NCBI GenBank assembly: GCA_017503065.1
Contig: JAFVTT010000007.1
Location: 12,922-76,921, forward strand
DNA from: Bacteroidaceae bacterium
GTDB lineage: Bacteria; Bacteroidota; Bacteroidia; Bacteroidales; Bacteroidaceae
Direction of reading: 5' to 3'
Length of the DNA stretch: 64,000 nt
Shown here one piece after another: positions 1 through 8,889 of the stretch. The notes beneath the pieces were generated by a model. The model was not told the DNA's origin, ran no database searches, and saw nothing but the letters and a program-made list of their open reading frames with translations. Numbering within the stretch: position 1 is the stretch's first letter; the number at the start of each line of letters is the position of its first letter. A program made the position numbers and the translations under genes.

Positions 1-312
1 ACTGCTTGTCACGCGACGGCTTTCGCAAGGGAAGTGGAAGGCACGCAGGTCAATCTTGTATTCCTTGGGCATCTCCACACCATAGTTTGTGGTGTACTTG
101 TTGTTCCAATCAGGGTAGAGTGAGGAAGCAGGATCGCCCAAAGACTCCTTTGCCAGCATCTTTGCTATGCTGACGGAGTCTATGGCGCGCATGCGCTTGT
201 CAATGGGGGCCACGCTGGCCAGCTGATCCTGTGCCATTGTCACAAGGGCAAACATGGCCAGGATGGATAACATCAGTGTTCTCTTCTTTTCGGTGGTCTT
301 TAAGAAGTGCAT
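1..312 (-). CDS. M23 family metallopeptidase, N-terminal part (runs off left edge)
   Basis: The reading frame starts at ATG 312 on the minus strand and continues past base 1, so only about 104 residues are seen. It begins with a basic start and a hydrophobic stretch (LMLSILAMFALVTMA), which fits an export signal. The segment DWNNKYTTNYGVEMPKEYKIDLRAF followed by ESRRVTS resembles the region just before the catalytic domain of Bacteroidetes M23 (lysostaphin-like) peptidases, where an 'IDLRGF...P..RRVTSNFG' pattern leads into the zinc site. The zinc ligands themselves lie outside the window, so catalytic activity cannot be checked. Expected role: cleavage of peptidoglycan cross-links in the periplasm. 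It lies 63 bp downstream of ndk on the same strand. Confidence 0.6.
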   Translation of the reverse strand, partial: MHFLKTTEKKRTLMLSILAMFALVTMAQDQLASVAPIDKRMRAIDSVSIAKMLAKESLGDPASSLYPDWNNKYTTNYGVEMPKEYKIDLRAFHFPCESRRVTSS

Positions 313-375
313 TGGTGTATTAAGTCGTTTAAGTGGTTAGTCTTTTTGTAATCTTGGTGTATCTGGCCTGCCTGA

Positions 376-840
376 TTAAATTTCGTCTACGGCATAGAGA
401 CGGCTCAGGTTCATGTCCTTCAGGTCGAAAATCTCTTCGGGGCGGAAGAATCTTTTCAGTTCTGCCTCGGCGGCCTCGGGAGAATCGGATGCATGGACAA
501 TGTTCTGCTGGTTGCTCATGCAATAGTCACCGCGGATGGTACCGGGATCTGCCTTACGGCCGTTTGTGTAACCAGTGATGTATCTTACTACGGCAATGGC
601 ATCCACGCCTTCCAGGCACATTGCCACTACGGGGGTCTTCATCATTGAAGCCTTCAGGATTCCGAAGAAAGGCTTGTTGACCAAATGAGCATAGTGCTCG
701 GCCAAAATGTCGTCGTCCAACTGAAGCATCTTCATGCCGGCAATGCGCAGTCCTTTCTTCTCAAAACGGTTTATAATCTCGCCTATCAGTGCTCTTTCCA
801 CTGTGCTTGGTTTCAGCAGTACTAAGGTTCTTTCCAACAT
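376..840 (-). CDS. ndk: Nucleoside diphosphate kinase
   Basis: A 154-aa protein starting MLERTLVLLKPSTVER, the usual N-terminus of the family. The phosphohistidine lies in NIVHASDS (H116), and the nucleotide-binding GYTNG and RGDYC motifs precede it. The enzyme transfers the gamma phosphate from ATP to other NDPs and balances the nucleotide pools in the cytoplasm. The length is normal for Bacteroidetes Ndk, slightly longer than the E. coli enzyme. A promoter with good spacing sits upstream at 896-925. The M23 peptidase gene follows on the same strand. Confidence 0.96.
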   Translation of the reverse strand: MLERTLVLLKPSTVERALIGEIINRFEKKGLRIAGMKMLQLDDDILAEHYAHLVNKPFFGILKASMMKTPVVAMCLEGVDAIAVVRYITGYTNGRKADPGTIRGDYCMSNQQNIVHASDSPEAAEAELKRFFRPEEIFDLKDMNLSRLYAVDEI

Positions 841-895
841 CTGTCTAATCGTTATTCAATGGTCATGTATAGGCACACGCGTGCCATAATCGCGA

Positions 896-925
896 CAAAG
901 GTACAACATTTATTTGAAAATCCAA
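896..925 (-). promoter_or_regulatory. Bacteroidetes-type promoter of ndk
   Basis: Read on the minus strand, TTG (925-923) is followed by 19 bp and TACCTTTG (903-896), matching the Bacteroidetes -33/-7 consensus TTTG-N19-21-TAnnTTTG. The predicted transcript start is about 50 bp before the ndk start codon. Confidence 0.7.
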
Positions 926-1047
926 TACTTATATAGCACATAAATTGCCTAAACGTGCCATTTTTGACTATAAAAGTGTCCAAAGAACACAAATAGGGTG
1001 TCGTGAGGCCGTGCAGAGATGCATTGCAGGGTGCTTTCAGGGGCATT

Positions 1048-1974
1048 TCAGAGTTTTATTGAAAACTTCCTTAGTCTTTCGTGAATCATGTCTTGTGGAA
1101 TGACAGCCTTTATTGCATCTGCCAGGATGTTGAGCAAGCGTTCCCGCACATAATCGCGTCGTATGACAAAGGCTATTTCACGTGTGGGCTGAGGGTTCTG
1201 CAAATGGCGGATGTTGTCTTGCCGCTTGCCATGGAGCAACGGAACATGCAGTTCGGGTATAATCGTGTATCCTCCGTTTTCGTCAACAATCCTGACAAGT
1301 GTCTCTATGCTGCCGGCCTCATATATTGCGCGCTTTTCCATATTGGCATGACAGAAGGGGAAAATGCCCCTGTTCGGGCAGTATCCTTCGCGCAACACCC
1401 AGACGCTTTCTGCAGGCAGAGAAGATGTCTCCAACACCTTGTGCCGGTACATTTCCTCGCTTGGCGAGACGTATGCCACAAAGCGTTCCGTGTATATGGG
1501 TATTTCCAGCAACTCGCTGTTATCCAGCGGTGTGGCCAATATAGCTATGTCCAATTCGGCCCGTTCCAACTTTTGTATGATGGTTGCTATGCGGGCTTCT
1601 TCCACATACAGGTCTATGCCGGGGTGCTCCTTGGAAAGATGCTTGAACATCTTGGGCAGTATATACGGCGCTATGGTTGAGGCTATGCCCATGCGCACTT
1701 TGCCTACGGTCTTGCCTTTGTGTGCTGATACAAGTTCTTCTATCTGCGAGGCATTGAACAGCAGGACTTTCGCCTGATTGATGATTTCTTCCCCTAATTT
1801 GGTTGGCTTTATCGGGTGGCTGCTGCGGTCGAATATGGTCACATCCAGTTCCGCTTCCAATTTCTGTATCAGTGAAGACAATGTGGATTGGGTGATGCCA
1901 CACGATTCGGCGGCTCGTGCAAAGTGACGGTATTTGGCTACTGCCACGATATATTCCATCTGCTGGAGTGTCAT
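1048..1974 (-). CDS. LysR-family transcriptional regulator (OxyR-like)
   Basis: A 308-aa protein with an N-terminal winged helix-turn-helix (about residues 1-60; MTLQQMEYIVAVAKYRHFARAA, then a helix with SQSTLSSLIQKLE) and a LysR substrate-binding domain from about residue 90. The start MTLQQ and the motif ITQSTLSSLIQKLE resemble OxyR of Bacteroidetes. The effector domain has Cys residues in REGYCPNRGIFPFCHAN (near 200-210), which resembles the peroxide-sensing Cys pair of OxyR (known for the family; not proven here). It lies downstream of the CoA-disulfide-reductase-like gene on the same strand, a context that fits redox regulation. A possible TATATTTG box lies at 2151-2158 on the minus strand. 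Confidence 0.82.
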   Translation of the reverse strand: MTLQQMEYIVAVAKYRHFARAAESCGITQSTLSSLIQKLEAELDVTIFDRSSHPIKPTKLGEEIINQAKVLLFNASQIEELVSAHKGKTVGKVRMGIASTIAPYILPKMFKHLSKEHPGIDLYVEEARIATIIQKLERAELDIAILATPLDNSELLEIPIYTERFVAYVSPSEEMYRHKVLETSSLPAESVWVLREGYCPNRGIFPFCHANMEKRAIYEAGSIETLVRIVDENGGYTIIPELHVPLLHGKRQDNIRHLQNPQPTREIAFVIRRDYVRERLLNILADAIKAVIPQDMIHERLRKFSIKL

Positions 1975-2202
1975 AACTGTTGTAGTGTTTGGACCTTATC
2001 CTGATTTTTTTTCCTGTTGTCTGTTATTGCTTGCGGACGATAGCGAGCAGACATCCTTTCTTGTCCTGTTTGCGGCAATCAAACCGCTTTTTGGAAGACA
2101 AGGAAAGAATGTCTACCCGATAACCGGTCCACATGGACCGAAGCATGTTGCAAATATAACTATTTTTCCTGAAAGAAGCCTAAGGACATGCCGATTTGTT
2201 TG

Positions 2203-4674
2203 TCAGATGAACAGGTTCACGTTGGCCTGTTCGGCTCTGTCCATATAGGTGGCAACACCTCCTACGGTGACTTCGTCGAGCAGTTCTTCGCGCTTTACTC
2301 CCATCACATCCATCGACATCTGGCATGCAATGAACTCCACTCCATTGTCAATGGCCTGCTGGCGGAGACTTTCAAGCGAGTCCACACTTTTGCGCTTCAT
2401 GATGAAACGCATCAGTTTGGCGCCGATACCCATCATGTTCATCTGCGAGAGAGGCAACTTCGTGGAGTCGGAAGGCAGCATCAGGCCGAACATGCGTCCC
2501 CAGAAGTCTTTCTTAACCTTGGGTTTGTGCGACTTCTTTATTGCGTTCAGTCCCCAGAAGGTAAAGAATATCGACACCTTCTTGCCTGTGGCTGCCGCTC
2601 CGTTTGCCAGAACGAAGGTGGCCAGTGTCTTGTCAAGGTCATCGCTGAAGAGGATAAGGGTCTTGCCCTTGTCTTCACTTGCCACGCTCACATTTCCTGC
2701 ACCGCAGGGTGCCTGTTTCTCTATCAGCACATAGTGTATGCCCCTTTCGGAACGCTTTTGTATGAACTTGTGTCCGGTTGTATGACACCATGACTCGGCA
2801 TCGTTGGGGAATCCGGCGTCCGTAGAACGCACCTCAACCTTTTGCCCCGGTTGCAGGGAGTCCATGCTTTTCTTCAGTTTCAGGATGGGACCCGGGCATT
2901 GGATACCGCAAGCGTCTATCCGGACGACAGCAGTATCTGGTTCCTGCAGGGATGCAGCACTGCAACAGGTTCCCTTTGTCCCAATCTCATTTGCGGCTGG
3001 AACAGGCACGGGGCTTGTGGCAACCTTGTATGTCTTGAGGCCTCCTATAAGATTGCGCACATCCTTGTAGCCATGTCCTTTCAGTATATTGGAGGCTAAG
3101 TAACCACGCAAGCCCACCTCGCAGAAGAGGTATATCGGCCGGTCTTTGGGGATTTCGCCCATTCGTTCGCGCAGGTCGTCCAGCGGAATGTTGACGGCCC
3201 CTGGAACGGCACTTAGTGCAGATTCTTCAGGCGTCCGCACATCCACAAGCATCACCTTGGAAAGGTCGGCATCCTGCAACTCGCGCCAATAGAGCGGAGT
3301 CATCTTGCCGCAAAGAATGTTCCCGGCCACATATCCCGATATCGCCACCGGGTCTTTTGCCGAAGAGAAAGGTGGTGCGTAGGCATGTTCCAGATTGGTG
3401 AGTCTTTCCACCGTGTATCCGTTCTTGATGGCCATGGCATACTGGTCTATACGCTTGTCCACTCCGTCATAGCCGACAATCTGCGCGCCATACAAACGTC
3501 CTCCATCTGGCGAGAACGTGATTTTGATATCCATTTGCAAAGACTCCGGATAGTACCCTGCGTGCGAACCGGAATGAATGGTTGAGGACAGGTAAGGAAT
3601 ATTCATCTGCTTCAGCCGTTTGGCTGGAAGACCGGTGGATGCGACGGTGAGGTCGAACACCTTGGCTATGGATGTGCCTACGGAGCCTTCGTAAGTCTGG
3701 ATATTGTTGAAAACCATATTGTCTGCAACTATGCGCGCCTGACGGTTGGCAGGGCCGGCAAGAAAGTTCAGCCATGGCTTTCCAGTGATGGGATGGGGAT
3801 ATTCTATGGCATCGCCTACGGCATAGATGTGTTCATCCGAAGTCTGCAGGTATTCATTCACATATATTCCCTGCATTTCTCCCAATTTCAGGCCCGCATC
3901 CTTTGCCAGTTGGGTCTGTGCCCTCACGCCTATGGAGAGCAGTACGAAGTCGGCGTCCAACTTGATGCCTGACTGGAAATGCACTCTCAGCATCCCGTCA
4001 TGGCGTGTGAAAGACTCTACTTTTTGGTCAAGATACAGTTGCACGCCTTTCTCCTGCAGATGCTGGTGCACGATGGACGCCATAGAGAAGTCAATGGGCG
4101 TCATTACCTGATTGGCCATCTCCACTACCGTAACCTGCGCACCTGTGCGGTGGATGTTTTCCGCCATTTCCAAACCGATGAAGCCGCCGCCCACGATTAC
4201 AGCATGCCTGACATGATGTCGGAGTATATGGTCCTTGATCCTGTCGGTATCTGCCACGCTGCGCAATGTAAATATTCCCTCGCTGTCAATGCCAGGCAAA
4301 GGCGGACGTACCGGAGTGGCACCCGGAGACAGTAGCAGTTTGTCGTACGATTCCGTATATTCACGTCCGTCGGATGTGCGTACTCGCACCGATTTCCTGT
4401 CGGGACAGATGCCCACAACTTCACTATTGACCCTTACGTCTATGTTGAAGCGTTTACCGAATGCTTCGGGAGTTTGTACAAAAAGGCGTTCGCGTTCCTC
4501 TATGACACCTCCGATGTAATATGGAAGTCCGCAATTAGCGTACGAGATATGCTCGCCCTTCTCAAACAGGATTATCTCCGCCTGTTCGGTGTTACGGCGT
4601 ATGCGTGCCGCTGCGGTGGCACCGCCGGCCACACCGCCTACTATAACATATTTTTGATTTGTGTTTGCTTTCAT
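2203..4674 (-). CDS. CoA-disulfide reductase-like flavoprotein with rhodanese, TusA and DsrE domains
   Basis: An 823-aa fusion. Residues 1-~320 form an FAD/NAD(P)H pyridine-nucleotide-disulfide oxidoreductase (VIVGGVAGGATAAARIRR for FAD; VIVGGGFIGLEMAEN for NAD(P)H) with the single active-site Cys of CoA-disulfide reductases in SYANCGLPYY (C48). A dimerisation domain follows to about 440, then a rhodanese domain (about 455-545) with the catalytic loop CEVGLRGY, then a TusA-like domain (about 575-645) with CGIQCPGPIL, and a DsrE/DsrF-like domain at the C-terminus (SDDLDKTLATFVLANGAA). All four domains handle persulfide or thiol sulfur, so the protein probably reduces CoA- or protein-bound disulfides or persulfides and relays the sulfur internally. 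The thioredoxin gene lies 45 bp upstream on the same strand. Confidence 0.88.
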   Translation of the reverse strand: MKANTNQKYVIVGGVAGGATAAARIRRNTEQAEIILFEKGEHISYANCGLPYYIGGVIEERERLFVQTPEAFGKRFNIDVRVNSEVVGICPDRKSVRVRTSDGREYTESYDKLLLSPGATPVRPPLPGIDSEGIFTLRSVADTDRIKDHILRHHVRHAVIVGGGFIGLEMAENIHRTGAQVTVVEMANQVMTPIDFSMASIVHQHLQEKGVQLYLDQKVESFTRHDGMLRVHFQSGIKLDADFVLLSIGVRAQTQLAKDAGLKLGEMQGIYVNEYLQTSDEHIYAVGDAIEYPHPITGKPWLNFLAGPANRQARIVADNMVFNNIQTYEGSVGTSIAKVFDLTVASTGLPAKRLKQMNIPYLSSTIHSGSHAGYYPESLQMDIKITFSPDGGRLYGAQIVGYDGVDKRIDQYAMAIKNGYTVERLTNLEHAYAPPFSSAKDPVAISGYVAGNILCGKMTPLYWRELQDADLSKVMLVDVRTPEESALSAVPGAVNIPLDDLRERMGEIPKDRPIYLFCEVGLRGYLASNILKGHGYKDVRNLIGGLKTYKVATSPVPVPAANEIGTKGTCCSAASLQEPDTAVVRIDACGIQCPGPILKLKKSMDSLQPGQKVEVRSTDAGFPNDAESWCHTTGHKFIQKRSERGIHYVLIEKQAPCGAGNVSVASEDKGKTLILFSDDLDKTLATFVLANGAAATGKKVSIFFTFWGLNAIKKSHKPKVKKDFWGRMFGLMLPSDSTKLPLSQMNMMGIGAKLMRFIMKRKSVDSLESLRQQAIDNGVEFIACQMSMDVMGVKREELLDEVTVGGVATYMDRAEQANVNLFI

Positions 4675-4719
4675 ACCTTACTCTTGTCTATCAGTTGTCT
4701 ATTGTCATTTGTCCGAAGG

Positions 4720-5085
4720 TTACTTGCCCTTAAGCAGGAAGTCCTCAATAACCGTACGCAGTTGCTGCTTGGTTGGTGCTCCGCTTGCCTTTTGTGGTGC
4801 ATCGTGCAATGGGATGAAAAGCAACGTGGGGACACTTCTTATTCCGAACAAGGCCGGAAGGTCTTCTTCGCTATCTACATTTACCTTATATATGTCTACC
4901 TTCCCGGCATACTCTTCCGACAAATCTTCCAGTATCGGGGAGAGCATCTTGCAGGGACCGCACCACGGAGCATAGAAATCTATCACTGCCGGCTTGTCAC
5001 CCAAATATTCCCACTTGCTTTTTAACGTCTCAATGCTGGATATCCTTCTCTCAAAGCCTTCTCTTGTCAAATTGATTGTTGCCAT
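4720..5085 (-). CDS. trxA: Thioredoxin
   Basis: A 121-aa thioredoxin fold with the active site APWCGPCK (C42, C45) and the cis-proline loop SVPTLLF. No signal peptide is visible, so it is cytoplasmic. It should reduce protein disulfides using electrons from thioredoxin reductase, which is not in this window. It is the first gene of a probable two-gene unit with the sulfur flavoprotein 45 bp downstream. It has a consensus promoter at 5125-5155. The C-terminal half has a short extension (HDAPQKASGAPTKQ) between the last strand and the final helix, as in many Bacteroidetes thioredoxins. Confidence 0.92.
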   Translation of the reverse strand: MATINLTREGFERRISSIETLKSKWEYLGDKPAVIDFYAPWCGPCKMLSPILEDLSEEYAGKVDIYKVNVDSEEDLPALFGIRSVPTLLFIPLHDAPQKASGAPTKQQLRTVIEDFLLKGK

Positions 5086-5124
5086 AATCTGTAGTATTTA
5101 ATTGATTTGTCTTTCTTTGTGGTG

Positions 5125-5155
5125 CAAAGGTAAGTCTTATTCTTTATTTGTCAAA
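5125..5155 (-). promoter_or_regulatory. Promoter of the thioredoxin-sulfur flavoprotein unit
   Basis: Minus strand: TTTG (5155-5152), 19 bp, TACCTTTG (5132-5125). This is a perfect match to the Bacteroidetes consensus, about 40 bp upstream of the thioredoxin start. Confidence 0.8.
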
Positions 5156-5288
5156 ACGATTAAATCAATCGACCGATTGATGGTGACGATTGAACTTAGA
5201 TGACAGTTCCCCACACAATGTAGATGCTAACATCAGTACTGGCATCATTATTTTCCCTCATTCGTTGGCATATTTCAGAGAGAATTCT

Positions 5289-5296
5289 TATTTTTG
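5289..5296 (+). promoter_or_regulatory. -7 box of the M48 peptidase gene
   Basis: TATTTTTG at 5289-5296 with TTG at 5265-5267 (21-bp spacer). The predicted transcript begins near 5303, which excludes the upstream ATG at 5224 and supports the start at 5329. Confidence 0.6.
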
Positions 5297-5328
5297 TGCT
5301 GGACAAACCCCAAAAAGGAAAGCATATT

Positions 5329-6603
5329 ATGGACACCTCTACTAACAGCCTATGGCACTGGTTCAGGGGAACCGACAAGGATGACCGACAGAAGGACGGA
5401 CGCTTTTCAGCATCTATTGAGTTGGAGAAACAGATCGGAGAACAGATATACAATGCATTGCAAGGTACGGTTGTGGAGGAGGTCCTTCGCAAGATAAAGA
5501 CCACCAATACCGATGCCTATTGGCGCAGTGCCATGGAAGGACACAGCCTGAAGGTGGAGGAGGACCTGCTCAAGGACTTCTACGACCTGTGTCACGAAGT
5601 GTGCGGAAAACTGGACTTCAAGGAAAAGGTCGACTTCTACATTACCGGCGACTCCACGGTGAATGCCTTTTCGGTAGCAGCCGAAAACGAGGAAGAACCG
5701 CACATAGTGAACATCAATTCTGCGCTCTTCGGACTCATGACCCAGGACGAACTGAGGTTTGTTGTCGGGCACGAGTTGGGACATCTCATCAATAGAGACA
5801 CTGCCCTGGCCAGGCTCATAAACTTTGTGTTCCCTCCGAATTCCGATGTGCCCGTGACCCTGCAATACAAGATACGCCTGCACGAACAGTTGGCAGAACT
5901 TGTTGCCGACCGTTACGGCTATCTGGCTGTGGAGAACCTTGATGCCTGCGTGACAGCCTTCTTCAAGATGGCATCTGGACTGGATCTCATGAAGATGAAC
6001 GTGAGCATAGAGGCCCTCATTGCCGACAACAACCGGCGCTTGGACTATTTCCTCAAGGACAAGGGCATGAGCCGCGCTTCACATCCAGTAAACCCTATCA
6101 GGGTACAGGCGCTGAACCTCTTTGCTACGGCCAAGGACAAGGAAGAACTGGACAACGGCATGAAGGAACTGATATCCATATTGCTGAAGGTAGGCGATAG
6201 CGACCTGGACGAGCACACGGCACGCTTCATCGCTTCTGCCGGCCTGCTTGTGGCCAGCACCGACGAGGATATCAACAAGGAGGAGTATGACAAGATCATA
6301 CAGTCGCTTGCAGCCTTGAAGATATTTCCCAAGGAGTTCCTGGACGAGATAATAAAGGGTGATGTGGCCGAAATCTTCAACGAATCTGTGCAGAAGATGC
6401 TGGAGATAAATCCCGGCCTTAAGGAAGGGATGCTGCAGTATATGATACAGATAGTCCTCTCCGACAAGATTATAGCCAAGGAAGAAGTGGAACTGATATA
6501 CCAGTTCGGCAACAGCATAGGCCTGAGCGACATGGAGGTTGCCACCGCCATTGCTGAGTCCATACAGCAATGTTATGTTCCTAGCCTCGACGCAATCTGT
6601 TAG
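5329..6603 (+). CDS. M48-family zinc metallopeptidase with C-terminal TerB-like domain
   Basis: The frame is open from 5224, but ATG 5329 is the better start: it is preceded by AAAGGAAAG and by a promoter at 5289. The product is 424 aa. A zinc-protease motif HELGH occurs at residues 148-152 (FVVGHELGHLINRD), with a later conserved AELVADRYGYLA segment that should supply the third zinc ligand. Residues ~290-420 form a helical, acidic region with repeated 'IAKEEVELIYQFGNSIGLS' patterns typical of TerB-like metal-stress domains. There is no signal peptide or clear membrane span, unlike membrane-bound HtpX, so it appears cytoplasmic. The substrate is unknown. The gene ends next to a 22-bp-period array and converges on recG. 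Confidence 0.75.
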   Translation: MDTSTNSLWHWFRGTDKDDRQKDGRFSASIELEKQIGEQIYNALQGTVVEEVLRKIKTTNTDAYWRSAMEGHSLKVEEDLLKDFYDLCHEVCGKLDFKEKVDFYITGDSTVNAFSVAAENEEEPHIVNINSALFGLMTQDELRFVVGHELGHLINRDTALARLINFVFPPNSDVPVTLQYKIRLHEQLAELVADRYGYLAVENLDACVTAFFKMASGLDLMKMNVSIEALIADNNRRLDYFLKDKGMSRASHPVNPIRVQALNLFATAKDKEELDNGMKELISILLKVGDSDLDEHTARFIASAGLLVASTDEDINKEEYDKIIQSLAALKIFPKEFLDEIIKGDVAEIFNESVQKMLEINPGLKEGMLQYMIQIVLSDKIIAKEEVELIYQFGNSIGLSDMEVATAIAESIQQCYVPSLDAIC

Positions 6604-6607
6604 CAGG

Positions 6608-6709
6608 CCAGTACCGACACGAAGGTACTCCAGTACTGACGCGAGAGTACTCCAGTACCGACGTGAGAGTACTCCAGTACCGATTCGGCATTACAAAAAC
6701 CGGTACTGA
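6608..6709. repeat. 22-bp-period array A (M48/recG convergent gap)
   Basis: Units of exactly 22 bp start at 6608, 6630 and 6652, with a partial one at 6674; each begins CCAGTAC and ends GTACT around a centre close to GACGCGAGA. The tail CCGGTACTGAG (6699-6709) is an inverted copy of the unit start, so the transcript can fold into a long hairpin. The array begins 5 bp after the M48 stop and ends 2 bp before the recG stop. Confidence 0.85.
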
Positions 6710-6711
6710 GT

Positions 6712-8814
6712 TCAACTGATGTTGCTCCAGTCCATCTCGTCGCGTTTGAGATAGCGTAGGCGTTCCACCATTATGCGGTGCTGTGGTTGGGACAGGGTGG
6801 GGTCTTCGTCCAGAATGGCGGAGGCCGTCTCGCGTGCCAACTGGACTATCTGGCCGTCTCGGGCAAGGTTGGCAAGTTTCAGGTCGAAGGCTATGCCACT
6901 CTGTTGCGTGCCCTCCAGGTCGCCGGGACCGCGGAAACGCAGGTCGGCTTCGGCAATCTCGAAGCCGTCGTTCGTTTCGGTCATTATGTCTATGCGCCGG
7001 CGCGTGTCGGAGGAAAGTTCGTATTTCGTTACCAGTATGCAATAACTTTGGCTTGCGCCGCGTCCCACACGTCCGCGCAACTGATGCAGTTGGGACAGGC
7101 CGAAGCGCTCGGCATTCTGTATCACCATCACCGAGGCGTTGGGTACGTTCACACCCACTTCTATCACCGTGGTGGCCACCAGGATTTGCGTCTCTCCGCT
7201 TACAAACCGCTGCATTTCCGCATCCTTGTCGGCAGGTTTCATCTGGCCGTGCACCATGCTTATCCTGTACTGGGGGAATATCTTCTGCAAGTGTACGTAT
7301 GCCGCCTCCACGTTCTTCAGGTCAAGTTTCTCGCTCTCCTTCACCAGAGGGTAGACCATGTACACCTGCCGTCCCTCCTGAATCTGCTGGTTTATGCCGC
7401 GATAGAGTTTGTCGGGATTGTTGTCGTACATGTGCATGGTCTGTATGGGCTTTCTGCCTGGCGGAAGTTCGTCTATCACGGAGACGTCCAGGTCGCCGTA
7501 CAGGGTCATGGCCAGTGTGCGCGGTATGGGCGTGGCGGTCATCACAAGCACATGCGGCGGTGTGAGGTTCTTTTCCCACAACTTGGCACGCTGTGCCACA
7601 CCGAAGCGGTGCTGTTCGTCTATGACCACAAGGCCGAGGTTGCGGAAAAGCACATTGTCCTCTATCACGGCATGGGTGCCTACGAGTATCTGCACCTCTC
7701 CTGCCTGCAGGCCCTCCATCACAGCCTTGCGCCTCTTGCCCTTTACCATGCCGGTGAGCAGTTCCACACGCACCGGCATGTCGCCCAGCATTTTGCGGAA
7801 GGTTGCGAAGTGCTGTTCGGCAAGGATTTCGGTAGGTGCCATGATGCACGCCTGATAACCGTTGTCCAAGGCAATGAGCATGGTCATCAATGCCACCATG
7901 GTCTTGCCTGAGCCTACATCGCCCTGCACCAGACGGTTCATCTGCCTGCCCGACTTCATGTCGGCATGCATCTCGCGTATCACGCGCTTCTGCGCTTCTG
8001 TCAGTTGGAATGGCAGGTTGTGGGAATAGAAGGTGTTGAAGTAGTCTCCCACTCTGGAGAAGACGTGTCCGCGTATGGTTCCTTGGCGCAGACGTGCATA
8101 GCGGAGCACAGACAACTGCACGTAGAAGAGTTCTTCAAACTTCAGCCGGTAGTTGGCCTGGGTGAGTCCGTTGGCCGACGAGGGATAGTGTGCGGCCCTC
8201 AGTGCCTCGTCCCTCGACACCATGCAAAGGCACTCCAACATGTGGCGTGGCAGTGTCTCGGGAATGCTTCCTTCGGGAAGGTGCCTTATCAGTGTGCTCG
8301 TGAACCTCTCCAGAGTGCGCGACACCATGCCCGCCTTCTTCATGCGCTCCGTGGTCTGGTAATACGGTTGCATGCTCATCTTGCTCAGCACCAGGGTGTC
8401 GGCAGGGTCTATGTCGGGATGCGAGATGTTTATCCTGTCGTTGAATAGCGAAGGCCTGCCGAACAAGATATAGTCGGAGTGCAACTTCACCGTTTTCAAT
8501 ATATATTGTTGCGAGTTGAACCACACGCAGTCCACCCAGCCGTATCCGTCCGTGAAGTGCCCTATCAGGCGTTTCTTCCTGCCTTCGCCCATCTGCTCGA
8601 AACTGATGAACTGCCCCCGTATCTGTACAAAGGGCATGTCGGAGGTCAGTTCCGACGTGCGGTACAGACGGCTTCTGTCTATGTGCTTGTAGGGGAAATA
8701 GTACAACAAGTCGCCCCAGGTCTTAAGACCCAGTTCCTTCTGCAGGAGTTCGGCACGCTTGGGGCCGATCCCCGGCAGGTAAGTAAGTTCTGTGTCAAGA
8801 ATGGGGGCGCTCAC
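6712..8814 (-). CDS. recG: ATP-dependent DNA helicase RecG
   Basis: A 700-aa protein of normal RecG length. The N-terminal wedge/OB region (about 1-260) includes YLPGIGPKRAELL and FFPYKHIDR-like text. The helicase core has Walker A GDVGSGKT, motif II DEQH (VIDEQHRFGV), motif III TATPIPRTLA, and the late motifs QLRGRVGRG. RecG remodels stalled replication forks and branch-migrates Holliday junctions. It is preceded by a 9-bp-period array (8834-8880) and the DJ-1 gene on the same strand, and it faces the M48 gene at its 3' end. Confidence 0.97.
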   Translation of the reverse strand: MSAPILDTELTYLPGIGPKRAELLQKELGLKTWGDLLYYFPYKHIDRSRLYRTSELTSDMPFVQIRGQFISFEQMGEGRKKRLIGHFTDGYGWVDCVWFNSQQYILKTVKLHSDYILFGRPSLFNDRINISHPDIDPADTLVLSKMSMQPYYQTTERMKKAGMVSRTLERFTSTLIRHLPEGSIPETLPRHMLECLCMVSRDEALRAAHYPSSANGLTQANYRLKFEELFYVQLSVLRYARLRQGTIRGHVFSRVGDYFNTFYSHNLPFQLTEAQKRVIREMHADMKSGRQMNRLVQGDVGSGKTMVALMTMLIALDNGYQACIMAPTEILAEQHFATFRKMLGDMPVRVELLTGMVKGKRRKAVMEGLQAGEVQILVGTHAVIEDNVLFRNLGLVVIDEQHRFGVAQRAKLWEKNLTPPHVLVMTATPIPRTLAMTLYGDLDVSVIDELPPGRKPIQTMHMYDNNPDKLYRGINQQIQEGRQVYMVYPLVKESEKLDLKNVEAAYVHLQKIFPQYRISMVHGQMKPADKDAEMQRFVSGETQILVATTVIEVGVNVPNASVMVIQNAERFGLSQLHQLRGRVGRGASQSYCILVTKYELSSDTRRRIDIMTETNDGFEIAEADLRFRGPGDLEGTQQSGIAFDLKLANLARDGQIVQLARETASAILDEDPTLSQPQHRIMVERLRYLKRDEMDWSNIS

Positions 8815-8833
8815 GCAGGCGGTTTCTAATAAT

Positions 8834-8880
8834 ACTCTAAGGACTATAGAGACCCTAAAGACTCTAAGGACCCTAAAAGA
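8834..8880. repeat. 9-bp-period array P1
   Basis: Five consecutive 9-mers from 8834: ACTCTAAGG, ACTATAGAG, ACCCTAAAG, ACTCTAAGG, ACCCTAAAA. It lies between the recG start and the DJ-1 stop codon on the same strand. Confidence 0.8.
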
Positions 8881-8889
8881 CCTTGGCTG

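Noticed and set aside
5224..5328. Upstream start of the M48 protein
   Set aside because: A promoter lies inside the extension (5289-5296), so 5329 is the likely start.
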